Shown here piece after piece: positions 17,642-26,126 of a stretch of DNA of 64,000 nt. The position numbers were made by a program, and so were the translations under genes. Under the pieces are notes generated by a model. That model did no database searches, was not told the origin of the DNA, and saw nothing but the letters and a program-made list of their open reading frames with translations. Origin of the DNA: Bythopirellula sp. GTDB taxonomy: Bacteria; Planctomycetota; Planctomycetia; Pirellulales; Lacipirellulaceae. The DNA is taken from the NCBI GenBank assembly GCA_028285205.1, contig JANQQA010000150.1, positions 1-64,000 on the forward strand, given 5' to 3'. The first letter of the stretch is position 1; every line of letters begins with the position of its first letter.

Positions 17642-20566
17642 CTACGAGCGATTCGACTCGAGCCTTGCCTCCAGCACTTTTTCGATCAGGTCGTGGCTTT
17701 CAGAAAGGTGGGCGCGGGTCGTTTCTTCAATTTCTAGGTCATCGTTCTCCAAGACACCCTCGATTCGCTCCGCGATCTCGATCAGATGCATTCTTGCCAG
17801 ACTGCGGGCATCGGCGGGGTAACTGGAAGAGCCGCCGATCATAATCACAAAGCCATACAGATCACCGAACGGGTTGCGACTATCGCCGAGCACCAATTTG
17901 TTGAGTCGGCTGAGGTGATCACGCTGCAGATTGCGGCGGATGACGGAGCATTCCAGCTCGCCATCAGGCTTGGCGAGCTCCGACCAGACGCTGTCGGTCA
18001 GTGTGCGGAAGACTTCGCTCATCTGAAGCGGCTCGTCTGCCTCGTCCTCGACCTCTCCGACTAGCAATTGCTGATTTTGCAGTCGTTTGAGTACCGACCC
18101 ATCGAAGCAGTGGCGAAGGACAATTTGCTGAATCCGCAGCACGCGGTCGTAAACATTCACCTCGCCGGAATTCATCGACATCCGACTGCCCCAGTGATAC
18201 CAATGGTCGCTCTTGATCCGGCGGAGCAACTCGGGCGAAAACTGGAACGCCTTGTCGGACAGGATCGTATCGACCAGGAAGTCCAGCGCTTCGCGCTGCT
18301 TTGCACCGCTGATGGGGACAAACGGGTCTCGGCTTTCCTCACCACCTTTGTGATCTCGCGAGATGCTCTGACCACCGATGTACGACGAACCAACGAACGC
18401 CGCATTGCCATATTGGCCGACGAGGACCGAAAACGCTCGCCGCAAGCGCGCCCACGATTCGCCGTCACGGACGATTTTGTCGTCCAGACCGTCCATCAGC
18501 TCAGCGGCCAACTCGACCCGAGTTTTCATATACGCCAAAGGATCGTCGCCCAGGTCGTAGGCGTTTACCAGTGGGTCGTTGCTGGCGTACATGTCTTCGT
18601 CGGTGGCATAAGTGAGATCGCCTTCGGGTGAACGTGCGGCGATTTTCTCCAACTCTTTTTCTTCGTTGCCGCGAATTGGCTTGTAGGCGTATTCGATCGC
18701 CCAATAGTCATACGGTCCGATCGTTGTGGTAGCGTAGTCTCCCTGTTTCTTGCCTTTGCCAACGATATTCAGCGGATTGTAATCCATCACGCTGCCACCC
18801 ATGCCTTTGACGCGAGTGATTTCCGGATCGTTGATTTCCTCCAGCGACAACATCGTGCTCGCCTTGAAATTGTGACGCAAGCCCAGCGAGTGGCCGACTT
18901 CGTGCATCACGATTTCCTTGATGGCTTGCCCAAGTAGTTCCTCTGGCAGAGTGATTTCCTTGTCCTTTTTCTCGGCGACCTTCTCGTCGTCTTCGTCCTT
19001 GTCGCCGTCTTTGTCCTCGTCGTCTGTGTCTTCGTCATCGTCATCTTTAGCATCGTCGTCGGTCGCATTGGCGGCCAAGACCATGGCGGCGAGTTGGTAC
19101 TCGTGCCGCTTGGCGATCGCGCACTGGCAGGCATTGAAGCTGCCACGGGTGAGGCGCTTGCTCAGCTGCCTGTGCAGCGGACCGTGGTCAGAGGGCACCA
19201 GCATGGGCGCCGATTGGCCGTGCTCGTTGAACTGTTTGCTGAGCTGGTAGCTCTGCGGTGTGTAGGGCAGGCCGTAGCCCTGTTTCACGGCCATCATCGG
19301 GCTGAGAATCTCCCCCACGCCCAGCAGCGCCGATTGCGGCGCGGCTTGGGAATCACCATTGGCAGCGGGGACTGGCGCGCCCATCAACAGGGCGTATTCG
19401 TCCTTCCATACACGAACCCAACTCGCGTCAAAGATCACGTCGCCGTCGATCATTTCGCCGGTAATCGGATCGGCGCGGAGGCCCGACATCGCGAAGGTGC
19501 TCGGAGTGGTGATCCAACGGAAGGTGCAGTAGTTGGTGTCTTCAGCGTCGAACTCGTCCCCCTCGTTCTGCCACCGCACACCAATTGCGTTGCGGAAGCC
19601 GATCTTGCGGAACGCTTTGTTCCACTCAAGGATGCCTTCTTCGACGTAGGGACGATACTCATGCGGCACGGTATCTTCGACCCACCAAACGAGTTGCTTT
19701 TTTGGCGGCGAAAGCTTGGCCTTCGGATCGGCCTTTTCGAGTCGCCAACGATTGATGCGGCGAACGAATGTGGTGTCCGATTTCTTGCTACCAAAATCCT
19801 TGGTCGCGCTGATAAAGTGGCCGACACGTTGATCGGCGTAGCGAGGCTTGTAGCCCGAAGGCGGTCGTTTGGTCAGTCCGTAGTGCAGAATGACGGTCAC
19901 ACCGCGCGAGTCGGCCACACCGTCGTCGCCAAATCCTCCAAAACGACCAGAACTAAATGTGGCTTCGACTTGCAGTTCGATGTTGTTCTTGAATGCCTTC
20001 ACTTGGTGCCACGAAGTGCGGCTGCGGTCGAGGCTGCCGATGCCCAACTGCGCGAAGTCTGTGAAGAAAATGCTCGACAGATCGATCAGCGGAGCCCCAC
20101 CGGGTGCCATGCTGATGATCGGCAACGACTTGAGCACCGAGTCGGTGTAGTTCTGCTTGACGGCTTTCTCCAGCGGTGTGCCTTTGGGCGCCTGATAGTG
20201 AATGTTTTTGCGCACCAGTTGAATGCGATCGCCAACGCGGCGGAAGTAGAGAATCCACTCGTCGCCAAAGTTGAGCGGCGTGCCCGCCGACGCCAGGCCG
20301 CGAGCGATTGCCATCGGCGCGATCAACTCAGTCTTGTAGAGGCTGGGCTTGATCGCCGCGTAGAGGTGATTGTCTTTTTCATAGAGGGTGAACAGGCCTT
20401 CGTACTTCTTCGCGTCTTCGACGGTTTTGGTGAAGTCGGCGAACTTGCTCTTCTTTTTCGTCGGCGCAGATTCCGCGGCGTGCAAGCTGACCGACGCAAG
20501 CGCCGTCAGCAGGACCAGATGCATTTTCACGACAGAGCGAAAATTCAGCAGATCAGAACTTCTCAT
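17642..20566 (-). CDS. Secreted zinc-dependent metalloprotease (DUF5117/DUF4953-type)
   Basis: The start at 20566 is preferred to 20596: AGGGG lies seven bases before it. The product then begins with a signal peptide (MRSSDLLNFRSVVKMHLVLL, cleavage near LHA-A). It has 974 residues. The metzincin-like zinc motif HEVGHSLGLRH lies at about 552-562, with a Met-turn-like GGSVMDYNPLN about 40 residues later. The N-terminal half resembles the DUF5117 propeptide-like region, and the C-terminal part the DUF4953 region. Just before the zinc site is an insert of about 36 residues made almost wholly of Asp, Glu and Lys (about 500-535), which could bind calcium. It is divergently transcribed from the RNase Z-like gene. 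Confidence 0.88.
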   Translation of the reverse strand: MRSSDLLNFRSVVKMHLVLLTALASVSLHAAESAPTKKKSKFADFTKTVEDAKKYEGLFTLYEKDNHLYAAIKPSLYKTELIAPMAIARGLASAGTPLNFGDEWILYFRRVGDRIQLVRKNIHYQAPKGTPLEKAVKQNYTDSVLKSLPIISMAPGGAPLIDLSSIFFTDFAQLGIGSLDRSRTSWHQVKAFKNNIELQVEATFSSGRFGGFGDDGVADSRGVTVILHYGLTKRPPSGYKPRYADQRVGHFISATKDFGSKKSDTTFVRRINRWRLEKADPKAKLSPPKKQLVWWVEDTVPHEYRPYVEEGILEWNKAFRKIGFRNAIGVRWQNEGDEFDAEDTNYCTFRWITTPSTFAMSGLRADPITGEMIDGDVIFDASWVRVWKDEYALLMGAPVPAANGDSQAAPQSALLGVGEILSPMMAVKQGYGLPYTPQSYQLSKQFNEHGQSAPMLVPSDHGPLHRQLSKRLTRGSFNACQCAIAKRHEYQLAAMVLAANATDDDAKDDDDEDTDDEDKDGDKDEDDEKVAEKKDKEITLPEELLGQAIKEIVMHEVGHSLGLRHNFKASTMLSLEEINDPEITRVKGMGGSVMDYNPLNIVGKGKKQGDYATTTIGPYDYWAIEYAYKPIRGNEEKELEKIAARSPEGDLTYATDEDMYASNDPLVNAYDLGDDPLAYMKTRVELAAELMDGLDDKIVRDGESWARLRRAFSVLVGQYGNAAFVGSSYIGGQSISRDHKGGEESRDPFVPISGAKQREALDFLVDTILSDKAFQFSPELLRRIKSDHWYHWGSRMSMNSGEVNVYDRVLRIQQIVLRHCFDGSVLKRLQNQQLLVGEVEDEADEPLQMSEVFRTLTDSVWSELAKPDGELECSVIRRNLQRDHLSRLNKLVLGDSRNPFGDLYGFVIMIGGSSSYPADARSLARMHLIEIAERIEGVLENDDLEIEETTRAHLSESHDLIEKVLEARLESNRS

Positions 20567-20815
20567 CTCGGTTCCCCTCATGACTAAACAAAGCATAGAC
20601 CGCGCTACATGAACACTAGGTCAGCATTTCGTGTCCGTCAATTCTAGCAATATGGCTGAACGGATGCATCTAGATTTTCACGCACCCCTCGGCGATGCGG
20701 TCGGAGGAAATCCGGGCGTCCTTCCCGAACGCGTGCTGTCATCCTACGATGGGGAGTTTGGCAGAAAACTGTGGGCCGGCCCATCGAGACCACTCAAGGC
20801 AAGACGAAGCGACCA

Positions 20816-21655
20816 ATGATCGAAAACGCACCTGTGCAAACGCTGGAGCATGCGGGCCTCACCATCGAGGGGTATTCGCGCGCGGCCGTCCAGAGCTACT
20901 GGCGGATTCCGGAGTTGAAGCTCGGCTTCGATCTGGGTGGGCAGCCGTGGTCGTTCATGGGCACCGAAACCTGGTTCATCTCGCACGGTCACCTTGACCA
21001 TATTGTTGCGTTGCCCGTTTACGTGGCGCGGCGGCGCATGATGAAGATGGATCCACCGACGATCTACATGCCGGAGGCAACGATCGAGCCGATGCAGCAC
21101 ATCCTGCGCAACTTCACGCGTCTCGACCGAGGACGCATGCCTTGTGAAATGCGAGCAGCGCGGCCAGGCGACGAAATCGAGCTGTCACGTGAGTTGGTGG
21201 TCACTGTCTCCGAGTGCAAGCATAGTGTGCCGGCGCTGGGTTTCATCGTGTGGGATCGCCGCCTGAAATTGAAGCCAGAGTATCAGGGACTTGCCGGCGA
21301 AGAAATCCGCGATCTACGCCTTGCGGGTACGGAAGTCTCCGCCGAGCATCGCACCCCGCTGCTCGCCTACGCAGGCGACACGGCACCAGCAGGGCTCGAC
21401 AACTGCCCCGAGATGTACCAGGCCAAGATTCTCATTTGCGAGATGACGTTTGTGTCGCCCGAGCATCGCAAAGAAAAAATTCACAAGTTCGGCCACATGC
21501 ACCTCGACGATTTCGTCGACCGCCAAGACAAGTTCAAAAACGAATTAGTGATCGCCTCACACCTAAGCACGCGCTACCACCCCAACACGGTGCGCCGCAT
21601 GGTCGAAAAATCCCTACCGGGCATGCTTGACGATCGACTGAAGTTGTGGCTGTGA
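20816..21655 (+). CDS. Metallo-beta-lactamase-fold hydrolase, RNase Z-like
   Basis: The ATG at 20816 gives 279 residues; GTG at 20771 would add 15 more. The metal motif SHGHLDH lies near residue 56, followed by a conserved His (KHSVPALGF), an Asp (YAGDTAP) and a final His pair (HLSTRYH). This pattern fits the RNase Z/TRZ1-like branch, which trims tRNA 3' ends. The encoded tRNA-Ser in this window lacks CCA, consistent with need for such an enzyme, but substrate is not proven. It has its own promoter region shared with the divergent metalloprotease. Confidence 0.75.
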   Translation: MIENAPVQTLEHAGLTIEGYSRAAVQSYWRIPELKLGFDLGGQPWSFMGTETWFISHGHLDHIVALPVYVARRRMMKMDPPTIYMPEATIEPMQHILRNFTRLDRGRMPCEMRAARPGDEIELSRELVVTVSECKHSVPALGFIVWDRRLKLKPEYQGLAGEEIRDLRLAGTEVSAEHRTPLLAYAGDTAPAGLDNCPEMYQAKILICEMTFVSPEHRKEKIHKFGHMHLDDFVDRQDKFKNELVIASHLSTRYHPNTVRRMVEKSLPGMLDDRLKLWL

Positions 21656-21991
21656 CTGCGTGTCCCGGCATTTGCGCTACCAGGGGCAACTCCGACTGAG
21701 GCTATACTGCAAGCGAGCTGCGGAAAAACGACGTCGGGCGTTCTCACCGACGGCGGTTACGGCAGCAGAATTTGGGTGATCATTCTAACAGAGAAGGTTC
21801 ACACCGACGCGCGCATCTCAGATTGAGAATTGCCTAAAGCGATAAACACGATTGGTAGAGTCGAGGCAAATCCCTACGTTGTACGAGCCGCTGGGTCGAA
21901 GCCTCGAACGGCACCCACTAACAATTACAAATCGCCGTGTGTAAAGTTCGATCCAGTGATGACTAACTCTCCGTTTCGCTGCTTACCTCAG
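21656..21991. other. Intergenic stretch, no supported gene
   Basis: No motif-bearing ORF is found. A + strand ORF (21830-22222) is a shadow of the gene on the other strand. Base composition becomes more AT-rich than the flanking core genes from here to about 24.9 kb. Confidence 0.45.
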
Positions 21992-22465
21992 CTATTCAGG
22001 TCTACAGCCCTTCATAAAGCTATCCAACGACGCGGCAGCCTTAAGACCGCTGACTTCTCTGAATTCAAGGAAGTCCGCCGCTTCTTCTACGTCTTCGTCG
22101 GTGCGACCAGCTTCAATCAGTTGTCTTATCACCCAGGCAGACAGATGAAAATACGAATCGAACACTTCTGGATTCTGTTCTGGTACGTCTTCAATATGCT
22201 GGCTGTGGAAATGGCCGGTTGAGGGTTCAAATGCTACTGAGGACGTGCCATTACACGTCCAGACTGGAACATAATCATCTTGTAGCGGCCATACGCCACT
22301 GGGACATGGCGATTCGCAACGGAACTCCAACGCGTAGGGGGCTTTACCCATCGCAATTTTTACCAACGGCTCAGGCAAGCCAAGTTCACGCATTCGGGAC
22401 GCTAGTTCTTTAATTGTAAAGTCAGTCCGCCAGTCTGACGGATTGTCACTGATGCGAATTGCCAT
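21992..22465 (-). CDS. Orphan hypothetical protein, 157 aa
   Basis: A cytoplasmic-looking protein with no signal peptide, beginning MAIRISDNPSDWRTDFTIK. The middle has the pattern YVPVWTCNG then TGHFHSQHIEDVPEQ, followed by a predicted helix. That layout is reminiscent of SUKH/SMI1-type immunity or nucleic-acid-associated proteins, but the match is too weak to assign. It is the first of four small orphan genes separated by hairpin repeats. Confidence 0.6.
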   Translation of the reverse strand: MAIRISDNPSDWRTDFTIKELASRMRELGLPEPLVKIAMGKAPYALEFRCESPCPSGVWPLQDDYVPVWTCNGTSSVAFEPSTGHFHSQHIEDVPEQNPEVFDSYFHLSAWVIRQLIEAGRTDEDVEEAADFLEFREVSGLKAAASLDSFMKGCRPE

Positions 22466-22606
22466 CGGCTTTCTCAGATAGAATGAATTACCTGTCAGTT
22501 ACTGGACGACGATGCCATTTGCTACCGTCATTTAGATGCGGCATGTTCCGTTTGGAGGTCTAACACATATCGGAATAGGTTACACGAATTCATTGTCGAC
22601 CAGCGC

Positions 22607-22660
22607 AGTTTTTTCGGAATCCAGTTTCCAGCTGAGGAGGGACTCACCTCTTTTGGAATC
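22607..22660 (+). repeat. Hairpin repeat, copy 1
   Basis: The 24 bases at 22607-22630 are identical to 23155-23178. TTCCA (22626-22630) pairs with TGGAA (22654-22658), and an inner stem GAGG (22634-22637) pairs with CCTC (22647-22650). The loop core is GGGACTCA. It lies between the 157-aa gene and the 134-aa gene. Confidence 0.8.
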
Positions 22661-22719
22661 GGCGAGTTGCCGGGCTGCCTCAGCATTTCACGCTGAGCCA
22701 ATCTAGTCGATCATGAGTT

Positions 22720-23124
22720 TTGCGAACGCTCACCGTAAAACATATAATACTGAAATCGGAAACTCGCGGCTCAATCCGTTCGGGACCCTTCAACTTGACT
22801 ATTCGCGACACTTTCATTCATGCAGTCAGGAAATGCAGCAATATTCCGGTTGCTGTTCGCAACGCTGCATCGCTGGCAATCGCAATTGAACAATCATCGT
22901 TTGATTCAACTTATATTGATTTTCTGACACAACAGATAGAACTCAATGCACGCGGAGATGAGTGGTCAAAGCGTCTTAATGAACGTAAATTAGGGCTCGC
23001 GAAATGGTGTGACATTGCATTGATTGATGGAAGAATCGAGTGCGGTCCTGACGACTACACAGTTTACGTTGACCCAGATTCGCAAACGGTAGTTTACTGG
23101 GAGCATTACGCCGACGTTCGTTAG
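22720..23124 (+). CDS. Orphan hypothetical protein, 134 aa
   Basis: The start is uncertain: TTG at 22720 gives the longest frame and no good ribosome site is seen; an ATG at 22713 opens a different, short frame. The product is predicted soluble, with a helical middle (NAASLAIAIEQSSF) and a beta-rich end (CGPDDYTVYVDPDSQTVVYW). No family was recognised. Codon use is AT-richer than the core genes. The 3' end lies 30 bases before repeat copy 2. Confidence 0.5.
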   Translation: MRTLTVKHIILKSETRGSIRSGPFNLTIRDTFIHAVRKCSNIPVAVRNAASLAIAIEQSSFDSTYIDFLTQQIELNARGDEWSKRLNERKLGLAKWCDIALIDGRIECGPDDYTVYVDPDSQTVVYWEHYADVR

Positions 23125-23154
23125 TTCACGCTGCCAGGATTCGTCGTCTTGTGT

Positions 23155-23208
23155 AGTTTTTTCGGAATCCAGTTTCCACAGGCGGTTGGACTCGCCGATT
23201 GTGGAATC
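23155..23208 (+). repeat. Hairpin repeat, copy 2
   Basis: It is 54 bases, the same length as copy 1. TTCCACA pairs with TGTGGAA, and an inner stem GGCG pairs with CGCC. The loop contains GGACT. A trailing CGCTAGTTTCC follows, comparable to CGGCGAGTTGCC after copy 1. Confidence 0.8.
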
Positions 23209-23425
23209 CGCTAGTTTCCAACGGCTTCATGGGAGTGATCGATGTAGCCGACCGCGCTTCGAGAACCTTTGCTGACTTCGCTGGTTCTCAACGCTGCACG
23301 CTAGAATTATGCTAGTCACATTGCAACCGTTATTCGACAGATACTAAAATTCAATTTTGGTCATTCGTGACATCTCCAAGTACGCGTGGAGATTTCCTGT
23401 TAGCGATCCCAAGCAGGAAAACCGT

Positions 23426-23902
23426 ATGATGCGTCAATCTTCAGGACGGACTTCGCTATTGGGCTACTACAGTTTGCGAACACTGTTGGCGGTCACGGCA
23501 GGTATCGCGTTTGTAGCATTCATTGCCAGATGGATGCTTACATTCGATGAGTCGCGCCTCTATCCGATGTTAAGGCTCGCACTGTTCCTTTTACCGTGGG
23601 CAATCGGTTCTTTCCTTGGGATTGCCATTGCAGCTCGATATCAACGTAGTTCGTTACTGGGAGCTATCTGCGGCGGCATCTTGGGAGCGTGGCTATGCCC
23701 CGGGCTACCGTTTGTGTATTCCTACGCGAACGGACTACACGGGGTGAGAAGCTTGTCGCTTGTTGGTGAACAACTTGCCTTTGCTGCGTGTGGTAGCGGG
23801 CTCCTGGCGGGCATTGTCGGCATATTACGAGAGGGTATTACACTACGTTCCAAAGCGGAAGGTCAGCCCGATATGGCTGATGATGCTAAACGAGAGGCTT
23901 AG
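23426..23902 (+). CDS. Small integral membrane protein, unknown (158 aa)
   Basis: ATG at 23426 is chosen because CAGGAAAACC precedes it; the longer frame from TTG 23357 lacks a site. There are four hydrophobic segments, several of them Gly- and Ala-rich (SLLGAICGGILGAWLCPG), and a basic/acidic cytoplasmic tail (SKAEGQPDMADDAKREA). No motif was recognised. It is flanked by repeat copies 2 and 3. Confidence 0.65.
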   Translation: MMRQSSGRTSLLGYYSLRTLLAVTAGIAFVAFIARWMLTFDESRLYPMLRLALFLLPWAIGSFLGIAIAARYQRSSLLGAICGGILGAWLCPGLPFVYSYANGLHGVRSLSLVGEQLAFAACGSGLLAGIVGILREGITLRSKAEGQPDMADDAKREA

Positions 23903-23990
23903 ACGCGCACCTACGAGATTGATACTTGCCGTCACATGATCTGCACGTTGATGAGTGCGGACCGGAACTGCTTCAGCTTCATCGACATGT

Positions 23991-24046
23991 GTATTATTCT
24001 CGGAATCCCAATTCCACAAGAGGTGGGACTCGCCGATTGTGGAATC
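23991..24046 (+). repeat. Hairpin repeat, copy 3
   Basis: ATTCCACAA (24011-24019) pairs perfectly with TTGTGGAAT (24037-24045). The inner GGTG/CGCC stem is retained, with loop core GGACT. CGGAATCC precedes it as in copies 1 and 2. It is followed eight bases later by a second, related hairpin. Confidence 0.8.
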
Positions 24047-24054
24047 GTCGAGCA

Positions 24055-24091
24055 GATTCCAAGGTAGAAGGTTCACTTCGACTTTGGAATC
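24055..24091 (+). repeat. Hairpin repeat, copy 3b (tandem variant)
   Basis: GATTCCAA (24055-24062) pairs with TTGGAATC (24084-24091). An inner GAAG/CTTC stem with loop GTTCA replaces the GAGG/CCTC or GGCG/CGCC stems of the other copies. It is the same design with different bases and lies between copy 3 and the 3' end of the 184-aa gene. Confidence 0.7.
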
Positions 24092-24118
24092 TGGTTTCGC
24101 AATTCTAGCCCACAAGGG

Positions 24119-24673
24119 TTATTTCTCGGCGTGCCGTTGCGCCTTTTTTGCCGTGTCTTTCTCTCCATCAGCGGCGGGCACTTCTTTGGGCTCGAATACA
24201 CTCTGCACTGCGTCTTCAAACAACAGTTTGGTCGTTGCGTTCACTTCCTCTTGAGTTATTTTTCTGTCAAGCCATATGAAGATTAGCCTCGAGTCAGATG
24301 CCTGAACAGCGTATCGGTCCTCTTCATTCCTCCAAACTGTAACGCCCCATTTGGCCATCTCGCCATCGGGGTCCCGTGACCATTTCTTATGTGTAAGATT
24401 GACACACTCGACTATCGATTCAAAAGTGACCGAGTCCGGATAGGTGGCCATAATGCCGTAAATTCTCGGTCCATCAAGGTCCAAATGTATGTTCTTCGGG
24501 TAAATGGCATTCTCTCCCACGTTGCTCGTCTGAAGCGGTGATTCAGTTCCAAGTTTCGTTCCAAGAATTTTGGGATTGGGAATAACTATATCTGTGCGAG
24601 CATGGGCTTCTGAGAAATGTGTGAGTGCATTTGTCAGAAGCATAGTCCCGCCGAGTAGCAAGTATCGAATCAT
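24119..24673 (-). CDS. Orphan secreted hypothetical protein, 184 aa
   Basis: It begins with a signal peptide (MIRYLLLGGTMLLTNAL, cleavage near AHA-R). The mature part has a mixed alpha/beta pattern (FESIVECVNLTHKKWSRD, then WGVTVWRNEEDRYAVQ and LIFIWLDRKITQEEV) and a lysine-rich end. No family was recognised. It faces copies 3/3b at its 3' end and copy 4 lies 122 bases beyond its start. Confidence 0.65.
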   Translation of the reverse strand: MIRYLLLGGTMLLTNALTHFSEAHARTDIVIPNPKILGTKLGTESPLQTSNVGENAIYPKNIHLDLDGPRIYGIMATYPDSVTFESIVECVNLTHKKWSRDPDGEMAKWGVTVWRNEEDRYAVQASDSRLIFIWLDRKITQEEVNATTKLLFEDAVQSVFEPKEVPAADGEKDTAKKAQRHAEK

Positions 24674-24795
24674 AGGAATAGCCTTCTCGTCGATGTCTTA
24701 AAGGAGTTCACGGCATGAACGACGCACGTTAATAGTTCGCCTGCACTGGCTCTGTCTTACCGAAGTTCTAGTGTACCCGAATCAGAAGCAAATTC

Positions 24796-24852
24796 CGTTT
24801 CTCCGGATCCAGACAGATTCCACAAAAGTAGAGACTCGCCTCCACTGGAATC
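24796..24852 (+). repeat. Hairpin repeat, copy 4
   Basis: GATTCCA (24816-24822) pairs with TGGAATC (24846-24852). The loop keeps GAGACTCGCC. CCGGATCC stands where CGGAATCC is in the other copies. It is the most diverged copy; the trailing TGCGACTTCC parallels the tails after copies 1 and 2. Confidence 0.65.
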
Positions 24853-25105
24853 TGCGACTTCCTAATTGCCGGCGGTGAATCCAACCGACCGGATTCTGGG
24901 AAGCGTGATGCCGTAGGGAAGTGATGCACCCGCCTTGGCACTGGGCCGCGCCCGGCCAAAACTTGTCGTGGAATCGGCCGGGGCAATCTCTAAAATGAGT
25001 GGGGCTGCGGTGTGGCTTGCCTCTAAGTGCAAGTAGTGTCCGGCGGGAGTTTTGCTTGCGCTATCTCATGGCCTGAAGCTATAAAAACAGGGGTGCGGCG
25101 GAGGG
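24853..25105. other. Intergenic stretch after repeat copy 4
   Basis: No supported gene is found. It contains the sequence GTGGCTTGCCTCTAAG near 25011 and leads into the two-stem structure at 25106-25155. Small minus-strand ORFs here lack motifs. Confidence 0.4.
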
Positions 25106-25155
25106 TTTTGCTCGGTGAAAAACGAGTCGACTCCGGTGAGCAAAACTCGTTTTTT
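25106..25155 (-). terminator. Bidirectional terminator-like hairpin with two competing stems
   Basis: AAAAACGAGT (25118-25127) pairs with ACTCGTTTTT (25145-25154), ten perfect pairs ending in T-runs on both strands. TTTTGCTC (25106-25113) pairs with GAGCAAAA (25138-25145), eight perfect pairs. The two stems overlap and exclude each other. It lies 89 bases past the stop of the PEP-CTERM gene on the minus strand, so termination of that gene is the simplest role. Confidence 0.65.
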
Positions 25156-25243
25156 GTGGAATGAGAGATGTGGCTCAACGGAAGACGAAGTGGCGGCTGT
25201 GATTGTGAACCACGAACGCAACGAAACAGACGAAAAACTGGAT

Positions 25244-26089
25244 CTACCGACGGCCTTTTATTAGCCCAGGCACGACATAGGCGGCGAAGCACGCGAGCAT
25301 TAATGACGATGGCTCGGGGATGCGCGCGGTTGCAGCTTGTAGCGGAGCAACGTCTGAGCCTGACTGCTGTTGCCAGATTAGAAAGTCGGCTCCGTTGCTG
25401 GCGAGGTTTCCGTCGGCATCGCCGTCTGAGTAATTGGCCGGACGCCGCGAATGGCCACTTTGCCAGATCGCGAGATCCGCCAGGTCAACGTCCTGATCCA
25501 GATCGAAATCGGCAAGGTAGCGCTGATAGCGGAATTCACCAACGTTCAACTCACTGGCGCCTGCCCCAGTGAAGGTAACGTCTGCTCCCAAGATGGGGCA
25601 TGGCAAGACGACGCAAAACACGTCGTTGGGATCGACGCTGCTGAACAGCGAGAGAAAACTCCCACCCTGATTCACGTACTCAAAACTCCAGTTGCGAATC
25701 CTACCTGCGGAAGCCCCGACTTGCCGGGTCGTGAGAATCCCTGACTGTAGTGTCGTGTCACCGGAAAAATTGAGAGCATGCTCTGAGATGAATCCATTGT
25801 CAAACCCGAACATCACTTGCAACACCGAGGGTTGATCGAACTGCGCGACGAAATTTTCGACGTTGTCGAAGCGCGTCTCCTGGCCGTTGGCGGTGGCCGC
25901 GATATGTTGGTCGTCAAACAGGAGATAGCCGCTTCCTCGACTCTCTGCTTCCGGAACCCAGACATACCGAATTTGCGCCTGGCAAGCTGACAAGTCCCCG
26001 AACAGGAGCCAGCAACTGAACACAGCGAGCAGTGTACTACCTCGGCGCAGCTGAGCGGAGAAGTGCGTGACGGGCAGGTGGCTGTTCAT
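25244..26089 (-). CDS. Exported protein with dockerin-like repeat and PEP-CTERM signal
   Basis: An N-terminal signal sequence (LLAVFSCWLLFGDLSACQAQ) leads into an unrecognised beta-rich domain. Residues about 193-245 look like a dockerin-type calcium-binding pair: DFDLDQDVDLADLAIWQSG, then DGDADGNLASNGADFLIWQQ. The last 28 residues are IPEPSS, a hydrophobic helix (LMLACFAAYVVPGLI) and KGRR, a PEP-CTERM signal. It is therefore expected to be sorted by an exosortase. It is the second PEP-CTERM protein in the window, with the haloperoxidase-like gene at 1-762. Confidence 0.85.
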   Translation of the reverse strand: MNSHLPVTHFSAQLRRGSTLLAVFSCWLLFGDLSACQAQIRYVWVPEAESRGSGYLLFDDQHIAATANGQETRFDNVENFVAQFDQPSVLQVMFGFDNGFISEHALNFSGDTTLQSGILTTRQVGASAGRIRNWSFEYVNQGGSFLSLFSSVDPNDVFCVVLPCPILGADVTFTGAGASELNVGEFRYQRYLADFDLDQDVDLADLAIWQSGHSRRPANYSDGDADGNLASNGADFLIWQQQSGSDVAPLQAATARIPEPSSLMLACFAAYVVPGLIKGRR

Positions 26090-26126
26090 GGCATGCGCTA
26101 CAAGTCGTGAGATGCGATCGTTGGGT

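Noticed and set aside
19094-20587. Long plus-strand ORF opposite the metalloprotease
   Set aside because: Antisense shadow of a well-supported gene with zinc motif and signal peptide on the other strand.
24055-24091. Intrinsic terminator for the 184-aa or 158-aa gene
   Set aside because: There is no T-run after the stem on either strand; shared design with other copies argues for a repeat element.
22607-24852. Integron attC sites
   Set aside because: The hairpins lack GTTRRRY/RYYYAAC core sites and no integrase gene is in the window.
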